DNA of 42,531 nt from Bacteroidales bacterium (GTDB taxonomy: Bacteria > Bacteroidota > Bacteroidia > Bacteroidales > WCHB1-69): NCBI GenBank assembly GCA_016285145.1, contig JAEEQE010000026.1:1-42531 (forward strand), given 5' to 3'. This document shows, one piece after another, positions 1-7,479 of the stretch. Under the pieces are notes generated by a model. It was not told the DNA's origin. It made no database searches and saw only the letters and a list, made by a program, of their open reading frames with translations. Position 1 is the first letter of the stretch; every line of letters starts with the position of its first letter. The translations under genes were made by a program, and so were the position numbers.

Positions 1-720
1 TGCGTGCAACTGCAGGAACGCTCGCAGCAGGTCCATATCAATGCGTTTCCCCATCTCGCGGAGCATCCAGCCGACCGCCTTCTGCATCAGGTCGTGCTGG
101 TGGTGCAGGTGTATTTCGGCATAGCGCAAACACCACCACGAGTCGCCCTGTTGCAGGGTTTTCCACGTGCAGACCATGCTCATCCGCTGCTTCCAGAGGC
201 AAGGACTGGCAGCTAATTCGTCCATCACTTGCACCTTATAGTCTTCGTGCATATCCAGTTCGTTACCGCCAAGGAATGTTGGAAGTAACAGCCAGTTGCC
301 CAATATCTTGTGGGTGGATAAATCCACCAAATCCCAGTTGTTGGACCGTTCGGCGTATTGCAGATACAGGGTGAGGATTTCGTCCCGATGGCGTGCCGCT
401 TCCGCATTGTTAGCCAATCGTTTCGTGGCTAATTTCTCAAATTTCGCAACAAGAATCAGCAGACCGCAGAGCCGCGCCTCGTGCCACTTCGACATCAGCA
501 GCTCGGGCACCTCGTCAAGCGGGAAATCCTTGGCGACGGCTTTCACCACCTCGCGTGTCTGCGGCACCTTCAGTCCGAGGAACTCGTCGCCCTCACCGTA
601 CTGCCCCGGCCCCGTTTTGAAGAACCGCATCAGCACCGCCCGCTGCTTTTCGTTGCGGAGGGATTCGAGGTAGGCGATGGTGTCGGAGGCGGAGATTGTT
701 GGGTTCATTTCGAAAATCAT
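1..720 (-). CDS. DNA alkylation repair enzyme (AlkD-like), 3' end cut by window edge
   Basis: Reading the minus strand from 720 (or the in-frame ATG at 708) gives an uninterrupted 236-240 residue HEAT-repeat protein. It contains the AlkD-family signature near its visible end (KAVGWMLREMGKR) and, near the N-terminus, GLKVPQTREVVK, which matches the first HEAT helices of the family. AlkD glycosylases excise positively charged alkylated bases such as 3-methyladenine or 7-methylguanine. Family members are about 230-250 residues, so only the last 20 or so residues are missing to the left. Two in-frame ATGs lie four codons apart and I cannot decide between them. A 28-codon signal-peptide ORF ends only 9 bases upstream and may share its transcript. 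The family call is firm; the exact lesion specificity is not visible. Confidence 0.85.
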   Translation of the reverse strand, partial: MIFEMNPTISASDTIAYLESLRNEKQRAVLMRFFKTGPGQYGEGDEFLGLKVPQTREVVKAVAKDFPLDEVPELLMSKWHEARLCGLLILVAKFEKLATKRLANNAEAARHRDEILTLYLQYAERSNNWDLVDLSTHKILGNWLLLPTFLGGNELDMHEDYKVQVMDELAASPCLWKQRMSMVCTWKTLQQGDSWWCLRYAEIHLHHQHDLMQKAVGWMLREMGKRIDMDLLRAFLQLHA

Positions 721-729
721 TGCTTGTTG

Positions 730-816
730 TTACCAGTAAACAATATGTCGAGTTTGCGCATGGATGACCGTCACGGAAAGGCATAATAATGTGAGGATAA
801 AAGAAAGTCGTTTCAT
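730..816 (-). CDS. 28-residue ORF: signal peptide plus seven residues (remnant or microprotein)
   Basis: The minus strand from 816 encodes MKRLSFILTLLCLSV, continues to a signal-peptidase-type site (VIHA-Q), adds only TRHIVYW, and stops at TAA. The n-region, hydrophobic core and A-Q cleavage site resemble the signal peptides of the exported proteins elsewhere in this window. The gene is either the 5' stump of a lost exported protein or a real small secreted peptide. It fills most of the gap between the ATPase and the AlkD-like gene and ends 9 bases before the AlkD start. I see no clear TAnnTTTG promoter directly upstream. Translation is not proven. Confidence 0.35.
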   Translation of the reverse strand: MKRLSFILTLLCLSVTVIHAQTRHIVYW

Positions 817-845
817 AATTTTTGAAAAAAGAATAAAAACAATTA

Positions 846-2132
846 TTACCCCTTCAAGCACCCTATGGGCACCACATAAATGCCGTCCTCTCTTCTAAAG
901 GCGTAAGAGCCTACTGCCGTTAGAACCATCATAAAGGCAGGTGATTTCATTTTTGTGGTGTCAATTTTTTTGTTGAGCTTCAACAGACTCTCTGCACCTT
1001 CGTTAATCAGTTGGTCGCCGCCAAGTTTGATTTCGACAAGACCATAGGAGCCATTGCGAAGATGGACAACAGCATCACATTCCAACTTGTCTTTGTCACG
1101 ATAATGATAAACCCTGCCGTCAAGGGCATCAGCAAAAACACGTAAATCGCGAACACACAAAGTTTCAAAAATCAGTCCAAAAGTATTTAAATCGCTAATC
1201 AAATCGTTAGGACCCAGTCCTAATGCCGCTGTGGCGATTGATGGGTCAACAAAATACCGATTATCAGAAGTTCTTATAGCTGTTTTTGAACGCAGATTGG
1301 GGTTCCATGCAGGCATGTCCTCAACGACGTAAATCTTGTTCAACGCTTTGATATATGTAGCTACCGTATCTTCACTAAAAGATGTCGATTCGTTAGCTTT
1401 CATATCATCTCTCAAAGTGGTTAAAGCTGCTTGTGCCCCCTGATGTCGTGCATACGAGCGGAGTAGTCGTCGCACTTGCTCTGGATTCTTTTGGATATTG
1501 TCCGCCGCTGAAATATCTGTTTCGGCTACTGCATCGACATAATCAAAAGCTTGATCCAAAGCAACTTCCTTTTCCATGTCAATTGTGTCGGGCCAACCGC
1601 CACGGCATGTTAAAAATGCTATGTCGTGTAAGTTAAGTTCACATTTTCCGGCAATGCGCTCTGGCGTTCTAAACAATTCCGCTAAGCTGACCATGCCGTT
1701 CGAATCACCTGATTCCCATAAACTCATAGGCCTCATGACTATTCGTCCAATACGTCCGGTTCCAGAGTGCTGTATTTGAGGATTACCATCTTCCCCGTCT
1801 TTTACAACCACAGAACCAGTAAGGATAAAATGTCCGTGACCTTTGCGATGGTCCACCTCAAAACGTATTGCATCCCATAACACTGGAGCCTCTTGCCATT
1901 CGTCAATAAGCCTGGGCGTTGGGCCGTCTAAAATCAGATGTGGGTCAACATTCGCCAATTTGATATTATGTTCTCTTGTCTTTGTGTCGCCCATATAAAG
2001 GACGCTTTTTGCAATTTGCTCGGCTGACGTGGTTTTTCCACACCACTTGGGACCTTTAATCAGTACGGCACCTTTGCCAGCCAATTTCCTTTTCAGCAAT
2101 TCATCGACAATTCTAGGTTTGTAAGTGTCCAT
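846..2132 (-). CDS. AAA ATPase with C-terminal DUF4143 domain
   Basis: This 428-residue protein has a Walker A motif GPKWCGKTT at residues 27-35 and a Walker B-like PRLIDEWQE at about 73-81, the pattern of the AAA_14 family. The C-terminal part (roughly 240-428) is DUF4143-like and includes ECDAVVHL...YGLVEIKLGG, which resembles the D...E-x-K core of PD-(D/E)XK nucleases. Such proteins are common, often multicopy, in Bacteroidales; their function is unknown, and roles in defence, toxin-antitoxin-like systems or mobile elements have been suggested. Codons end in A/T more often than in flanking genes, which could mean acquisition. A four-unit 23-bp repeat lies just upstream. The family assignment is confident; function is not. 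Confidence 0.88.
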   Translation of the reverse strand: MDTYKPRIVDELLKRKLAGKGAVLIKGPKWCGKTTSAEQIAKSVLYMGDTKTREHNIKLANVDPHLILDGPTPRLIDEWQEAPVLWDAIRFEVDHRKGHGHFILTGSVVVKDGEDGNPQIQHSGTGRIGRIVMRPMSLWESGDSNGMVSLAELFRTPERIAGKCELNLHDIAFLTCRGGWPDTIDMEKEVALDQAFDYVDAVAETDISAADNIQKNPEQVRRLLRSYARHQGAQAALTTLRDDMKANESTSFSEDTVATYIKALNKIYVVEDMPAWNPNLRSKTAIRTSDNRYFVDPSIATAALGLGPNDLISDLNTFGLIFETLCVRDLRVFADALDGRVYHYRDKDKLECDAVVHLRNGSYGLVEIKLGGDQLINEGAESLLKLNKKIDTTKMKSPAFMMVLTAVGSYAFRREDGIYVVPIGCLKG

Positions 2133-2152
2133 CGCTATTGTTTTTTACGGTG

Positions 2153-2160
2153 CAAAAATA
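2153..2160 (-). promoter_or_regulatory. -7 promoter element (TATTTTTG) for the DUF4143 ATPase
   Basis: On the minus strand the sequence TATTTTTG lies 20 bases upstream of the ATPase start, matching the Bacteroidetes -7 consensus TAnnTTTG. No convincing -33 TTTG is present. The 23-bp repeat array begins about 17 bases further upstream, so it covers the -33 region and could influence initiation. Confidence 0.55.
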
Positions 2161-2176
2161 GCATTTTTCTAATCCG

Positions 2177-2268
2177 TTCGGCGAGTTGGCGAAAATTTAT
2201 TCGGCGAGTTGGCGAAAAATTATTCGGCGGGTTGGCGAAAAATTATTCGGCGGGTTGGCGTGATTTTG
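2177..2268. repeat. Four tandem 23-bp repeats upstream of the ATPase
   Basis: Four head-to-tail units start at 2177, 2200, 2223 and 2246. The core is TTCGGCG(A/G)GTTGGCGAA followed by an AT-rich tail. Units 1 and 2 have A at the variable position, units 3 and 4 have G, and the last unit diverges in its tail. Each core is an imperfect dyad (TTCG...CGAA). The array lies between the ATPase and the hydrolase, overlapping the ATPase promoter region. No spacers separate the units. Operator array or slippage-prone expansion are both possible. Confidence 0.9.
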
Positions 2269-2337
2269 TTTGGGGTTTGGCAGATATTTACTTGGGAACT
2301 TTGAATTTGTTCGTCATATCTGTTTTTGTTTCATTAT

Positions 2338-3090
2338 CTAAAGAATTTTTCCGGGGAAAATCATCTCCCGAATCCGTTCCGCCACCTCTTCCGGATGGTC
2401 AACCAAGAGTTGCCCGTGGTTCATCTTCGGGAAGACCTCCACGTGCGCGTCCGGACAGAGCGAGAGCAGGTGCTTGGCCTGCGGCTTCGCCACGAAGGCC
2501 TCCTTGGTACCGTGCCAGTAGTGGATGTCAGCCCCGTGAATAGATTCCAATTTGTTGGTATATACCGATTTGTAGCCTTCTAATACAGCGCGTGTTTTGT
2601 CCGAAGGGAACACTTTCTTAACTTCGTCCAAAAGTACGTCGAAATAGTGCGAGTGGAACAGCCACCGCCAGAAGCCGGTCCAATGGTAGCAGGTCCAGAC
2701 ATTGAGGGCTTGGTAATAGCGTAGCGGTCCCACGCTCCATTTCGGCAACGGCAGCAGCGGCGCGGCATCCATAATGGCGTGGCTGATGGCGATCTCGTTG
2801 CGCTCCATCATCCGCGAGAGAATCTTTCCGCCCAACGACAGACCGTAGGCCACATCTAATGCCCCGTCGAAATGCTCCTGCACATAATGGTTGACTTGTG
2901 CGGCCTGGTCATCGACGGAGGTGAATCGCGAGGGCTTGCCGAGCAGGAATCCGTCAATATCCGCCGTGACGATGCGGAAGTCCTCCTTCAGCAATTCTAT
3001 TAACGGAAGGAAGATCTCGTGCGACACTCCTAAGCCGGGAAGCAGCAGGAGAGTTGGATTATCAGGTTTGCCGTAAATGTGGAAATCCAT
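2338..3090 (-). CDS. Alpha/beta-hydrolase fold protein
   Basis: This 250-residue protein has the alpha/beta-hydrolase layout: an oxyanion-region PGLG near residues 18-21, a nucleophile elbow GLSLGG at 83-88 with Ser85, and a late catalytic His in MNHGQLL at about 225. The spacing fits a small esterase/lipase-like or thioesterase-like hydrolase; the substrate cannot be read from sequence. No signal peptide is visible, so it is probably cytoplasmic. It starts at the ATG at 3090, about 24 bases from a TATTTTTG promoter element, and is divergent from the SDR gene. It is followed on the same strand by the repeat array and the ATPase. Confidence 0.85.
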   Translation of the reverse strand: MDFHIYGKPDNPTLLLLPGLGVSHEIFLPLIELLKEDFRIVTADIDGFLLGKPSRFTSVDDQAAQVNHYVQEHFDGALDVAYGLSLGGKILSRMMERNEIAISHAIMDAAPLLPLPKWSVGPLRYYQALNVWTCYHWTGFWRWLFHSHYFDVLLDEVKKVFPSDKTRAVLEGYKSVYTNKLESIHGADIHYWHGTKEAFVAKPQAKHLLSLCPDAHVEVFPKMNHGQLLVDHPEEVAERIREMIFPGKIL

Positions 3091-3113
3091 ATATCAACGT
3101 GTTAAAACGGTTG

Positions 3114-3121
3114 CAAAAATA
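3114..3121 (-). promoter_or_regulatory. -7 promoter element (TATTTTTG) for the hydrolase
   Basis: The minus strand carries TATTTTTG 24 bases upstream of the hydrolase start codon, matching TAnnTTTG. No clear -33 box accompanies it. Confidence 0.55.
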
Positions 3122-3211
3122 CAATATTCCTGTCATGTGAGCTATTTCTTCTGTTTTTTGGCCGCAAATTCCGCAGACTGTTGCTTTTTTATTCTATACC
3201 AAGAAAAAATG

Positions 3212-3219
3212 TATCTTTG
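3212..3219 (+). promoter_or_regulatory. -7 promoter element (TATCTTTG) for the SDR gene
   Basis: TATCTTTG matches the Bacteroidetes -7 consensus and lies 45 bases upstream of the SDR start. It is divergent from the hydrolase promoter about 90 bases away. A -33 TTTG at the usual spacing is not evident. Confidence 0.55.
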
Positions 3220-3263
3220 TACATCCTTTAAGATAAAATGATTTTTGAAATAATACATTGATT

Positions 3264-4019
3264 ATGAATAAGATAGTTTTGATTACGGGCGCAACCAGCG
3301 GCATCGGTCTCGGTTGTGCGAGAAAATTCGCCGCCAATGGCGACAAACTGATCCTGACGGGTCGTAATGAACAGAAACTGGAGGAAATCCGAAAGGAGTT
3401 GGCGGGCAAGGGCACGCAGGTGCTGACGTTGGTATTCGATGTGCGCGACCGCGAGGCGGCCACAAAGTGCATCAACGGGCTTCCCGAAGAGTGGAAGTCG
3501 GTTGATGTGCTGGTGAACAATGCCGGTCTGGCCCTCGGACTGGAGCCCGAATATGAGGGCAGTTTTGAGGATTGGGAGACCATGATTGACACCAATATCA
3601 AAGGATTGCTGACCATGACACGCCTCATTGTGCCAGGCATGGTGGCCCGCGACCGCGGACACATCATCAACATCGGTTCGGTGGCCGGCGATGCCGCCTA
3701 TGCCAACGGCAATGTTTATTGCGCCACCAAGTCGGCAGTGAAGACGATCTCCGATGGACTGCGCATTGACGTGGCGAGCAGTTCCGTGCGTGTAACGAAT
3801 CTGAAGCCCGGTCTTGTGGAAACCAACTTCAGCAATACGCGCTTCCATGGCGACACCGAGCGAGCAGCTACCGTCTATAAGGGTATCAAACCCCTGACGG
3901 GTGATGACATCGCCGATGTGGCCGTTTATGCCGCCAACGCCCCCGCCCATGTGCAGATTGCCGAGGTGCTCATCCTGGCCACCCACCAAGGCAGCGGCAG
4001 CGTCATAGTTCGGAAATGA
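3264..4019 (+). CDS. SDR-family NAD(P)-dependent oxidoreductase (YdfG-like)
   Basis: A classical short-chain dehydrogenase of 251 residues. It has the cofactor motif TGATSGIG at residues 8-15, NNAG at 85-88, catalytic Ser139, and the YxxxK pair Tyr152/Lys156. PG...TN follows, as usual in the family. It most resembles YdfG-type enzymes that oxidise 3-hydroxy acids such as serine or 3-hydroxypropionate, but the substrate is an inference. The ATG at 3264 is chosen over an in-frame TTG two codons earlier because it places the Rossmann strand at the usual distance. It is probably monocistronic, since the next gene has its own promoter. Confidence 0.9.
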   Translation: MNKIVLITGATSGIGLGCARKFAANGDKLILTGRNEQKLEEIRKELAGKGTQVLTLVFDVRDREAATKCINGLPEEWKSVDVLVNNAGLALGLEPEYEGSFEDWETMIDTNIKGLLTMTRLIVPGMVARDRGHIINIGSVAGDAAYANGNVYCATKSAVKTISDGLRIDVASSSVRVTNLKPGLVETNFSNTRFHGDTERAATVYKGIKPLTGDDIADVAVYAANAPAHVQIAEVLILATHQGSGSVIVRK

Positions 4020-4033
4020 AAGCGGTGGATTGA

Positions 4034-4064
4034 TTGATTTTATAGTATAAATAACCTATTTTTG
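4034..4064 (+). promoter_or_regulatory. Promoter (-33 TTG, -7 TATTTTTG) for the DUF4301 gene
   Basis: TTG at 4034-4036 and TATTTTTG at 4057-4064 are 20 bases apart, fitting the sigma-ABfr type promoter of Bacteroidetes. The DUF4301 start codon is 22 bases downstream. Confidence 0.65.
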
Positions 4065-4086
4065 CATCGAAAAAAAAATTGATATT

Positions 4087-5574
4087 ATGATAGAATTTTC
4101 CGCTCAAGATGTAGAATTCATGCGCCTGCGCGGCAGCAATCCCGAGGATGTGCAACACCAAATGGAAATGTTCCGGAAAGGCTTCGACTTCGCCAATCTG
4201 GACCGGGCCGCCACCCCGAACGACGGCATTCTCCAACTGCCGGAAGAACAGGTGGAGGAACTTATTGCCGATTATGATAATTTATTGAAAAACAAGAAGG
4301 TGGTGAAGTTTGTGCCGGCTTCCGGTGCGGCCTCCCGCATGTTCAAAGAACTCTATTCCTATCTTTCGGATGACTCAGAGGAGGTTTGCAAAAGGGCGTG
4401 CGCTTTTTTGGAATCCTTGCCCAAATATCCGTTTTATAAAGCCCTTGAGGAGGCTTTGGCCAAAGATGGCTATTCCCTTCAGGATGATATCGTCCATAAA
4501 GAGTACAAGCGCGTGGTAGATTATCTGCTTAACGAGAAGGGGTTGAATTACGGCAATCTGCCGAAAGGACTGCTGCAGTTCCACCGCTATCCGGACAAGA
4601 TCCGTACAGCTGTGGAAGAGCATTTGGTGGAGGCCGCCCTCTATGCCAATACCGGTGGCGAGTGCTATCTGCATTTTACCGTATCGCCACAGCATCAGGC
4701 TGGCTTTGAAAAGCTTCTGAAAGAGGTGGTTCCGGCGTACGAGCAACGCTATGGGGTGCATTATCATATCAGCTTCTCTATTCAGGATCCATCTACCGAC
4801 ACCGTGGCTGCCGAACTGGACAACACACCTTTCCGTGATGAAAACGGTCAACTGCTGTTCCGTCCCGCCGGTCATGGAGCGCTGATTCATAATCTGAACC
4901 GTTTGGATGCCGATGTGGTGTTTGTGAAGAATATCGACAATGTCATCCCTGAGGATCGCGTGGAGCCTACCGTCCGTTACAAGAAGGTTTTAGCAGCCCA
5001 CCTGCTGCAGCTTCAGAACAAGGTATTCCAGTATTTGAAGGTTTTGGAGAAAGGCGAAGCGGATCCGATGCTGATGTGCGAAATCCTGGACTTCGCCGAA
5101 ACGGAGTTGATGATTCCCGTGGAAGATGGCCTTACCCCCGAAATGCTCTTCGAACGGCTTAACCGGCCCATCCGCATTTGCGGCATGGTGAAAAACGAAG
5201 GCGAACCAGGCGGCGGCCCTTTCTGGGTGCTGGATGCCGATGGAAACGCCTCCCTGCAAATCGTGGAATCTTCCCAAATTGACAAAAAGAATCCCGCCCA
5301 GATAGAAATCATGACCCATGCCACGCATTTTAACCCGGTGGATATGGTATGCGGCGTTAAGAACTATAAAGGCGAAAAATTCGACCTTCTGCAATATGTG
5401 GATTCCGAAACGGGCTTTATATCGTCTAAATCCTATGGCGACAGAACTCTGAAGGCGCTTGAATTGCCAGGCCTCTGGAATGGAGCCATGAGCGATTGGA
5501 TCACGATTTTCGTGGAAGTGCCGATTGAGACGTTCAACCCCGTAAAGACGGTTTTCGACTTGCTCCGTCGTTAA
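4087..5574 (+). CDS. DUF4301 family protein
   Basis: This 495-residue protein matches the Bacteroidetes-typical DUF4301 family in length and in its signature VPASGAASRMFK at about residues 76-87. That motif resembles the nucleotide-binding loop of sugar-nucleotidyltransferase folds, so a nucleotidyltransferase-like role is possible but unproven. No signal peptide or membrane segment is seen, so it should be cytoplasmic. Its stop codon overlaps the stop codon of the convergent radical SAM gene within the palindrome TTAA, leaving no room for a terminator between them. Confidence 0.85.
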   Translation: MIEFSAQDVEFMRLRGSNPEDVQHQMEMFRKGFDFANLDRAATPNDGILQLPEEQVEELIADYDNLLKNKKVVKFVPASGAASRMFKELYSYLSDDSEEVCKRACAFLESLPKYPFYKALEEALAKDGYSLQDDIVHKEYKRVVDYLLNEKGLNYGNLPKGLLQFHRYPDKIRTAVEEHLVEAALYANTGGECYLHFTVSPQHQAGFEKLLKEVVPAYEQRYGVHYHISFSIQDPSTDTVAAELDNTPFRDENGQLLFRPAGHGALIHNLNRLDADVVFVKNIDNVIPEDRVEPTVRYKKVLAAHLLQLQNKVFQYLKVLEKGEADPMLMCEILDFAETELMIPVEDGLTPEMLFERLNRPIRICGMVKNEGEPGGGPFWVLDADGNASLQIVESSQIDKKNPAQIEIMTHATHFNPVDMVCGVKNYKGEKFDLLQYVDSETGFISSKSYGDRTLKALELPGLWNGAMSDWITIFVEVPIETFNPVKTVFDLLRR

Positions 5575-6542
5575 GATTCGTCGTCTTTTGGGACGGTCAT
5601 GAAGCGCACATGCGGGAATGCGCGGCGGTTTGTCCCGCCGTACCCGACCGCGTAGTTGATTTCGGATGCCGGCACCATAATGGTGGCGGCATCTCCTTTT
5701 TCATCCACTGTGTTTTGGATGGTGTCGTGCCAGATTGCCGACAATACCAGCTCCTTAAAGGATACGTGAAACGGTCCGGCCAGATAGTCGCTTCCCGACA
5801 GCAATCCTTCGGAAGGATGCAGTCCCATGCGTAGGATGGTTACATTCCGCCGTTCGAAAATCTCATACAGCACTTTACACCAGTCCACCGCTTCTTCAAG
5901 CGTGAGCGGATGGTATTCTCCGTTGCGATATGCTTCGGCAAGCGGGGTGTTTGCGATGACCAGGGTGGGGTAGATGCGCGTGCAGCAAGCCCCTAAATCT
6001 GCGATACGTTCTGCCGTGCGCATGGATTTCTCCCGAGTGTCGCCTGGCAGCCCGATCATCATCTGCAAGCCAAGGTCAAAGCCGGATTCCCGGATCAGCG
6101 TGGCGGCCTTCTCCACTTGGGCGGCGGTGTGTCCGCGGTTGGCGCGTCGGAGGACCTCGTCGTCCAGGGACTGGGCGCCCAGTTCAATGAGTGTGACCCC
6201 ATGCTGGCGGAGGTTGTCCAAAATCTCCGGCGTGATGTAGTCGGGACGGGTGGAGAGCTGGATGCCGCTGACGGTGCCTCGTTCCAGATATGGGGCGGCA
6301 ACATCCAGATACGCGTTTTGTTCTGTGATGGGCATGCCTGTGAAACTGCCGCCGAAAAAGGCAATGCGGATGTCGCAGTCGTCGGGAATGGTCCGTAGAT
6401 GCTGGCGGATGGTTTCGTCCGCTTCCGCAGGCGTGGGGATGTGCGTTTGTCCGGCAATGGCGAACTGGTTGCAATAGGTGCATCGGTAGCGACACGCCCT
6501 TTGCGGGATGAAGATGGGGATGACGCGGTGTCGGGATGCCAT
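5571..6542 (-). CDS. Radical SAM protein, Elp3-like without acetyltransferase domain
   Basis: A 323-residue radical SAM enzyme with the [4Fe-4S] motif CRYRCTYC (Cys17, Cys21, Cys24). GGSFTG and downstream strands GIQLSTRPDYI and IELGAQSLDD follow, matching the Elp3/oxygen-independent-coproporphyrinogen-oxidase-like group. Full Elp3 has a C-terminal GNAT acetyltransferase domain; here the protein ends with about 100 residues that do not look like GNAT. Stand-alone proteins of this kind are known in anaerobes, with unknown substrates. It starts 4 bases after the pdxJ stop, so the two are almost certainly cotranscribed. Its stop overlaps that of DUF4301. Confidence 0.88.
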   Translation of the reverse strand: MASRHRVIPIFIPQRACRYRCTYCNQFAIAGQTHIPTPAEADETIRQHLRTIPDDCDIRIAFFGGSFTGMPITEQNAYLDVAAPYLERGTVSGIQLSTRPDYITPEILDNLRQHGVTLIELGAQSLDDEVLRRANRGHTAAQVEKAATLIRESGFDLGLQMMIGLPGDTREKSMRTAERIADLGACCTRIYPTLVIANTPLAEAYRNGEYHPLTLEEAVDWCKVLYEIFERRNVTILRMGLHPSEGLLSGSDYLAGPFHVSFKELVLSAIWHDTIQNTVDEKGDAATIMVPASEINYAVGYGGTNRRAFPHVRFMTVPKDDES

Positions 6543-6546
6543 ACGG

Positions 6547-7266
6547 CTATTGGAGCTGCAACAGGTACTGGCGGATGGTCTCCTGAATGCCGAGATAGAG
6601 AGCGTCGCAGATCAGTGCATGGCCGATGGATACCTCCTTGAGGTTAGGAATCTGCTCCTGGAAATATTTCAGGTTCACTAAGGACAGGTCATGTCCGGCG
6701 TTCAGGTCAATATTTTGAGATTCAGCCTCTTTTGCTGCAATGATGAAATTGTGGATGGCCGCTTCCCGGTCTTTCAGGTAGTTGGCAGCATAGGATTCTG
6801 TGTAGAGTTCCACGCGGTCGGTGCCGGTGGCTTTTGCGCCGGCCACCATCTCGGCGTCAGCGTTCACGAAAATGCTGGTGCGGATGCCCTTGGCGTGCAG
6901 TTTTTCGATGATGCCGGTGAGGAACTCCCGGTGGGCCAGCGTGTCCCAGCCAGCGTTGGATGTGAGCGCTTCCGGCGGATCGGGTACCAGGGTGACCTGT
7001 GTGGGCACCACCTCAAGGACGAGGTCCATGAAACTTTCGGAAGGGTAGCCCTCGATGTTGAATTCGGTGGTGACGATGGGCTTCAAATCGCGCACGTCCT
7101 GGTATTTGATGTGCCGTCCGTCCGGACGGGGATGTACGGTGATGCCCTGCGCTCCGAAACGCTCGCAGTCGCGGGCGAATTGGATGAGGTCAGGCATGTT
7201 GCCCCCGCGGGCGTTGCGTATCGTGGCTACCTTGTTTATGTTGACGCTAAGTCGGGTGTTGCTCAT
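6547..7266 (-). CDS. pdxJ: Pyridoxine 5'-phosphate synthase
   Basis: PdxJ condenses 1-deoxy-D-xylulose 5-phosphate with 3-amino-2-oxopropyl phosphate, the last ring-forming step of DXP-dependent vitamin B6 synthesis. The 239-residue protein is of normal length and has the family blocks [17 protein letters not shown] at the N-terminus, [29 protein letters not shown] and SIGHALI near the C-terminus. The ATG at 7266 is chosen because homologues begin with this block; an in-frame ATG 11 codons upstream would run into the terminator of the tRNA gene. It is followed after 4 bases by the radical SAM gene. A weak TATCTTGT lies about 25 bases upstream. Confidence 0.95.
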   Translation of the reverse strand: MSNTRLSVNINKVATIRNARGGNMPDLIQFARDCERFGAQGITVHPRPDGRHIKYQDVRDLKPIVTTEFNIEGYPSESFMDLVLEVVPTQVTLVPDPPEALTSNAGWDTLAHREFLTGIIEKLHAKGIRTSIFVNADAEMVAGAKATGTDRVELYTESYAANYLKDREAAIHNFIIAAKEAESQNIDLNAGHDLSLVNLKYFQEQIPNLKEVSIGHALICDALYLGIQETIRQYLLQLQ

Positions 7267-7297
7267 GACGGTTTTGTTTATAAAGGGGACAAGATAC

Positions 7298-7324
7298 AAA
7301 AAGACGATGTTGCCATCGTCTTTT
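7298..7324 (-). terminator. Intrinsic terminator downstream of the tRNA
   Basis: A perfect 11-bp stem (7299-7309 with 7314-7324, four-base loop) reads on the minus strand as AAAAGACGATG-loop-CATCGTCTTTTT. It sits 5 bases beyond the tRNA 3' end and before pdxJ. The terminal T run is short (five Ts), so read-through into pdxJ is possible. Confidence 0.7.
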
Positions 7325-7329
7325 CCTGT

Positions 7330-7407
7330 TGGTGGGACGTATAGGATTTGAACCTATGACCTCTGCCGTGTGGAGGCAGCGCTCTAAACCAACTGGGCTA
7401 ACGTCCC
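7330..7407 (-). tRNA. tRNA-Val (anticodon CAC), atypical
   Basis: The minus strand folds as a complete tRNA: a 7-bp acceptor stem (GGGACGT with ACGTCCC), discriminator A, encoded CCA, a T arm with TTCAAAT loop, and a fully paired 5-bp anticodon stem CTGCC/GGCAG. The seven-base loop is TCCACAC, placing the anticodon CAC at 7372-7370, which reads valine codon GUG. A35, C36 and A73 fit valine identity. Two features are unusual: position 33 is C instead of the near-universal U, and the D stem has a C12-A23 mismatch. Other conserved bases (T8, A14, G18, G19, A21, T54, T55, C56, A58) are present. A pseudo-tRNA or sequencing error is possible. Confidence 0.8.
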
Positions 7408-7421
7408 CTGTTTTGCGGCTG

Positions 7422-7429
7422 CAAAAATA
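7422..7429 (-). promoter_or_regulatory. -7 promoter element (TATTTTTG) for the tRNA
   Basis: TATTTTTG on the minus strand lies 15 bases upstream of the tRNA 5' end. It indicates that the tRNA has its own start rather than being processed from the upstream sugar transferase transcript. Confidence 0.6.
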
Positions 7430-7479
7430 CACTTTTTTATAATATGTCGGTGGAAAAAAATGTGTTTTGTTGTTTTTTG

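Noticed and set aside
2177-2268. Possible CRISPR array
   Set aside because: The four units are directly adjacent with no spacers and no cas genes are present.
2232-2543. A plus-strand ORF of 103 codons starting in the 23-bp repeats
   Set aside because: Its second half is antisense to the alpha/beta hydrolase and turns into low-complexity Pro/Arg/Ser sequence; the first part is just translated repeat.
7267-7299. Upstream start for pdxJ adding 11 residues
   Set aside because: The extension is not in PdxJ homologues as I know them and would start next to the tRNA terminator stem; the ATG at 7266 fits better.
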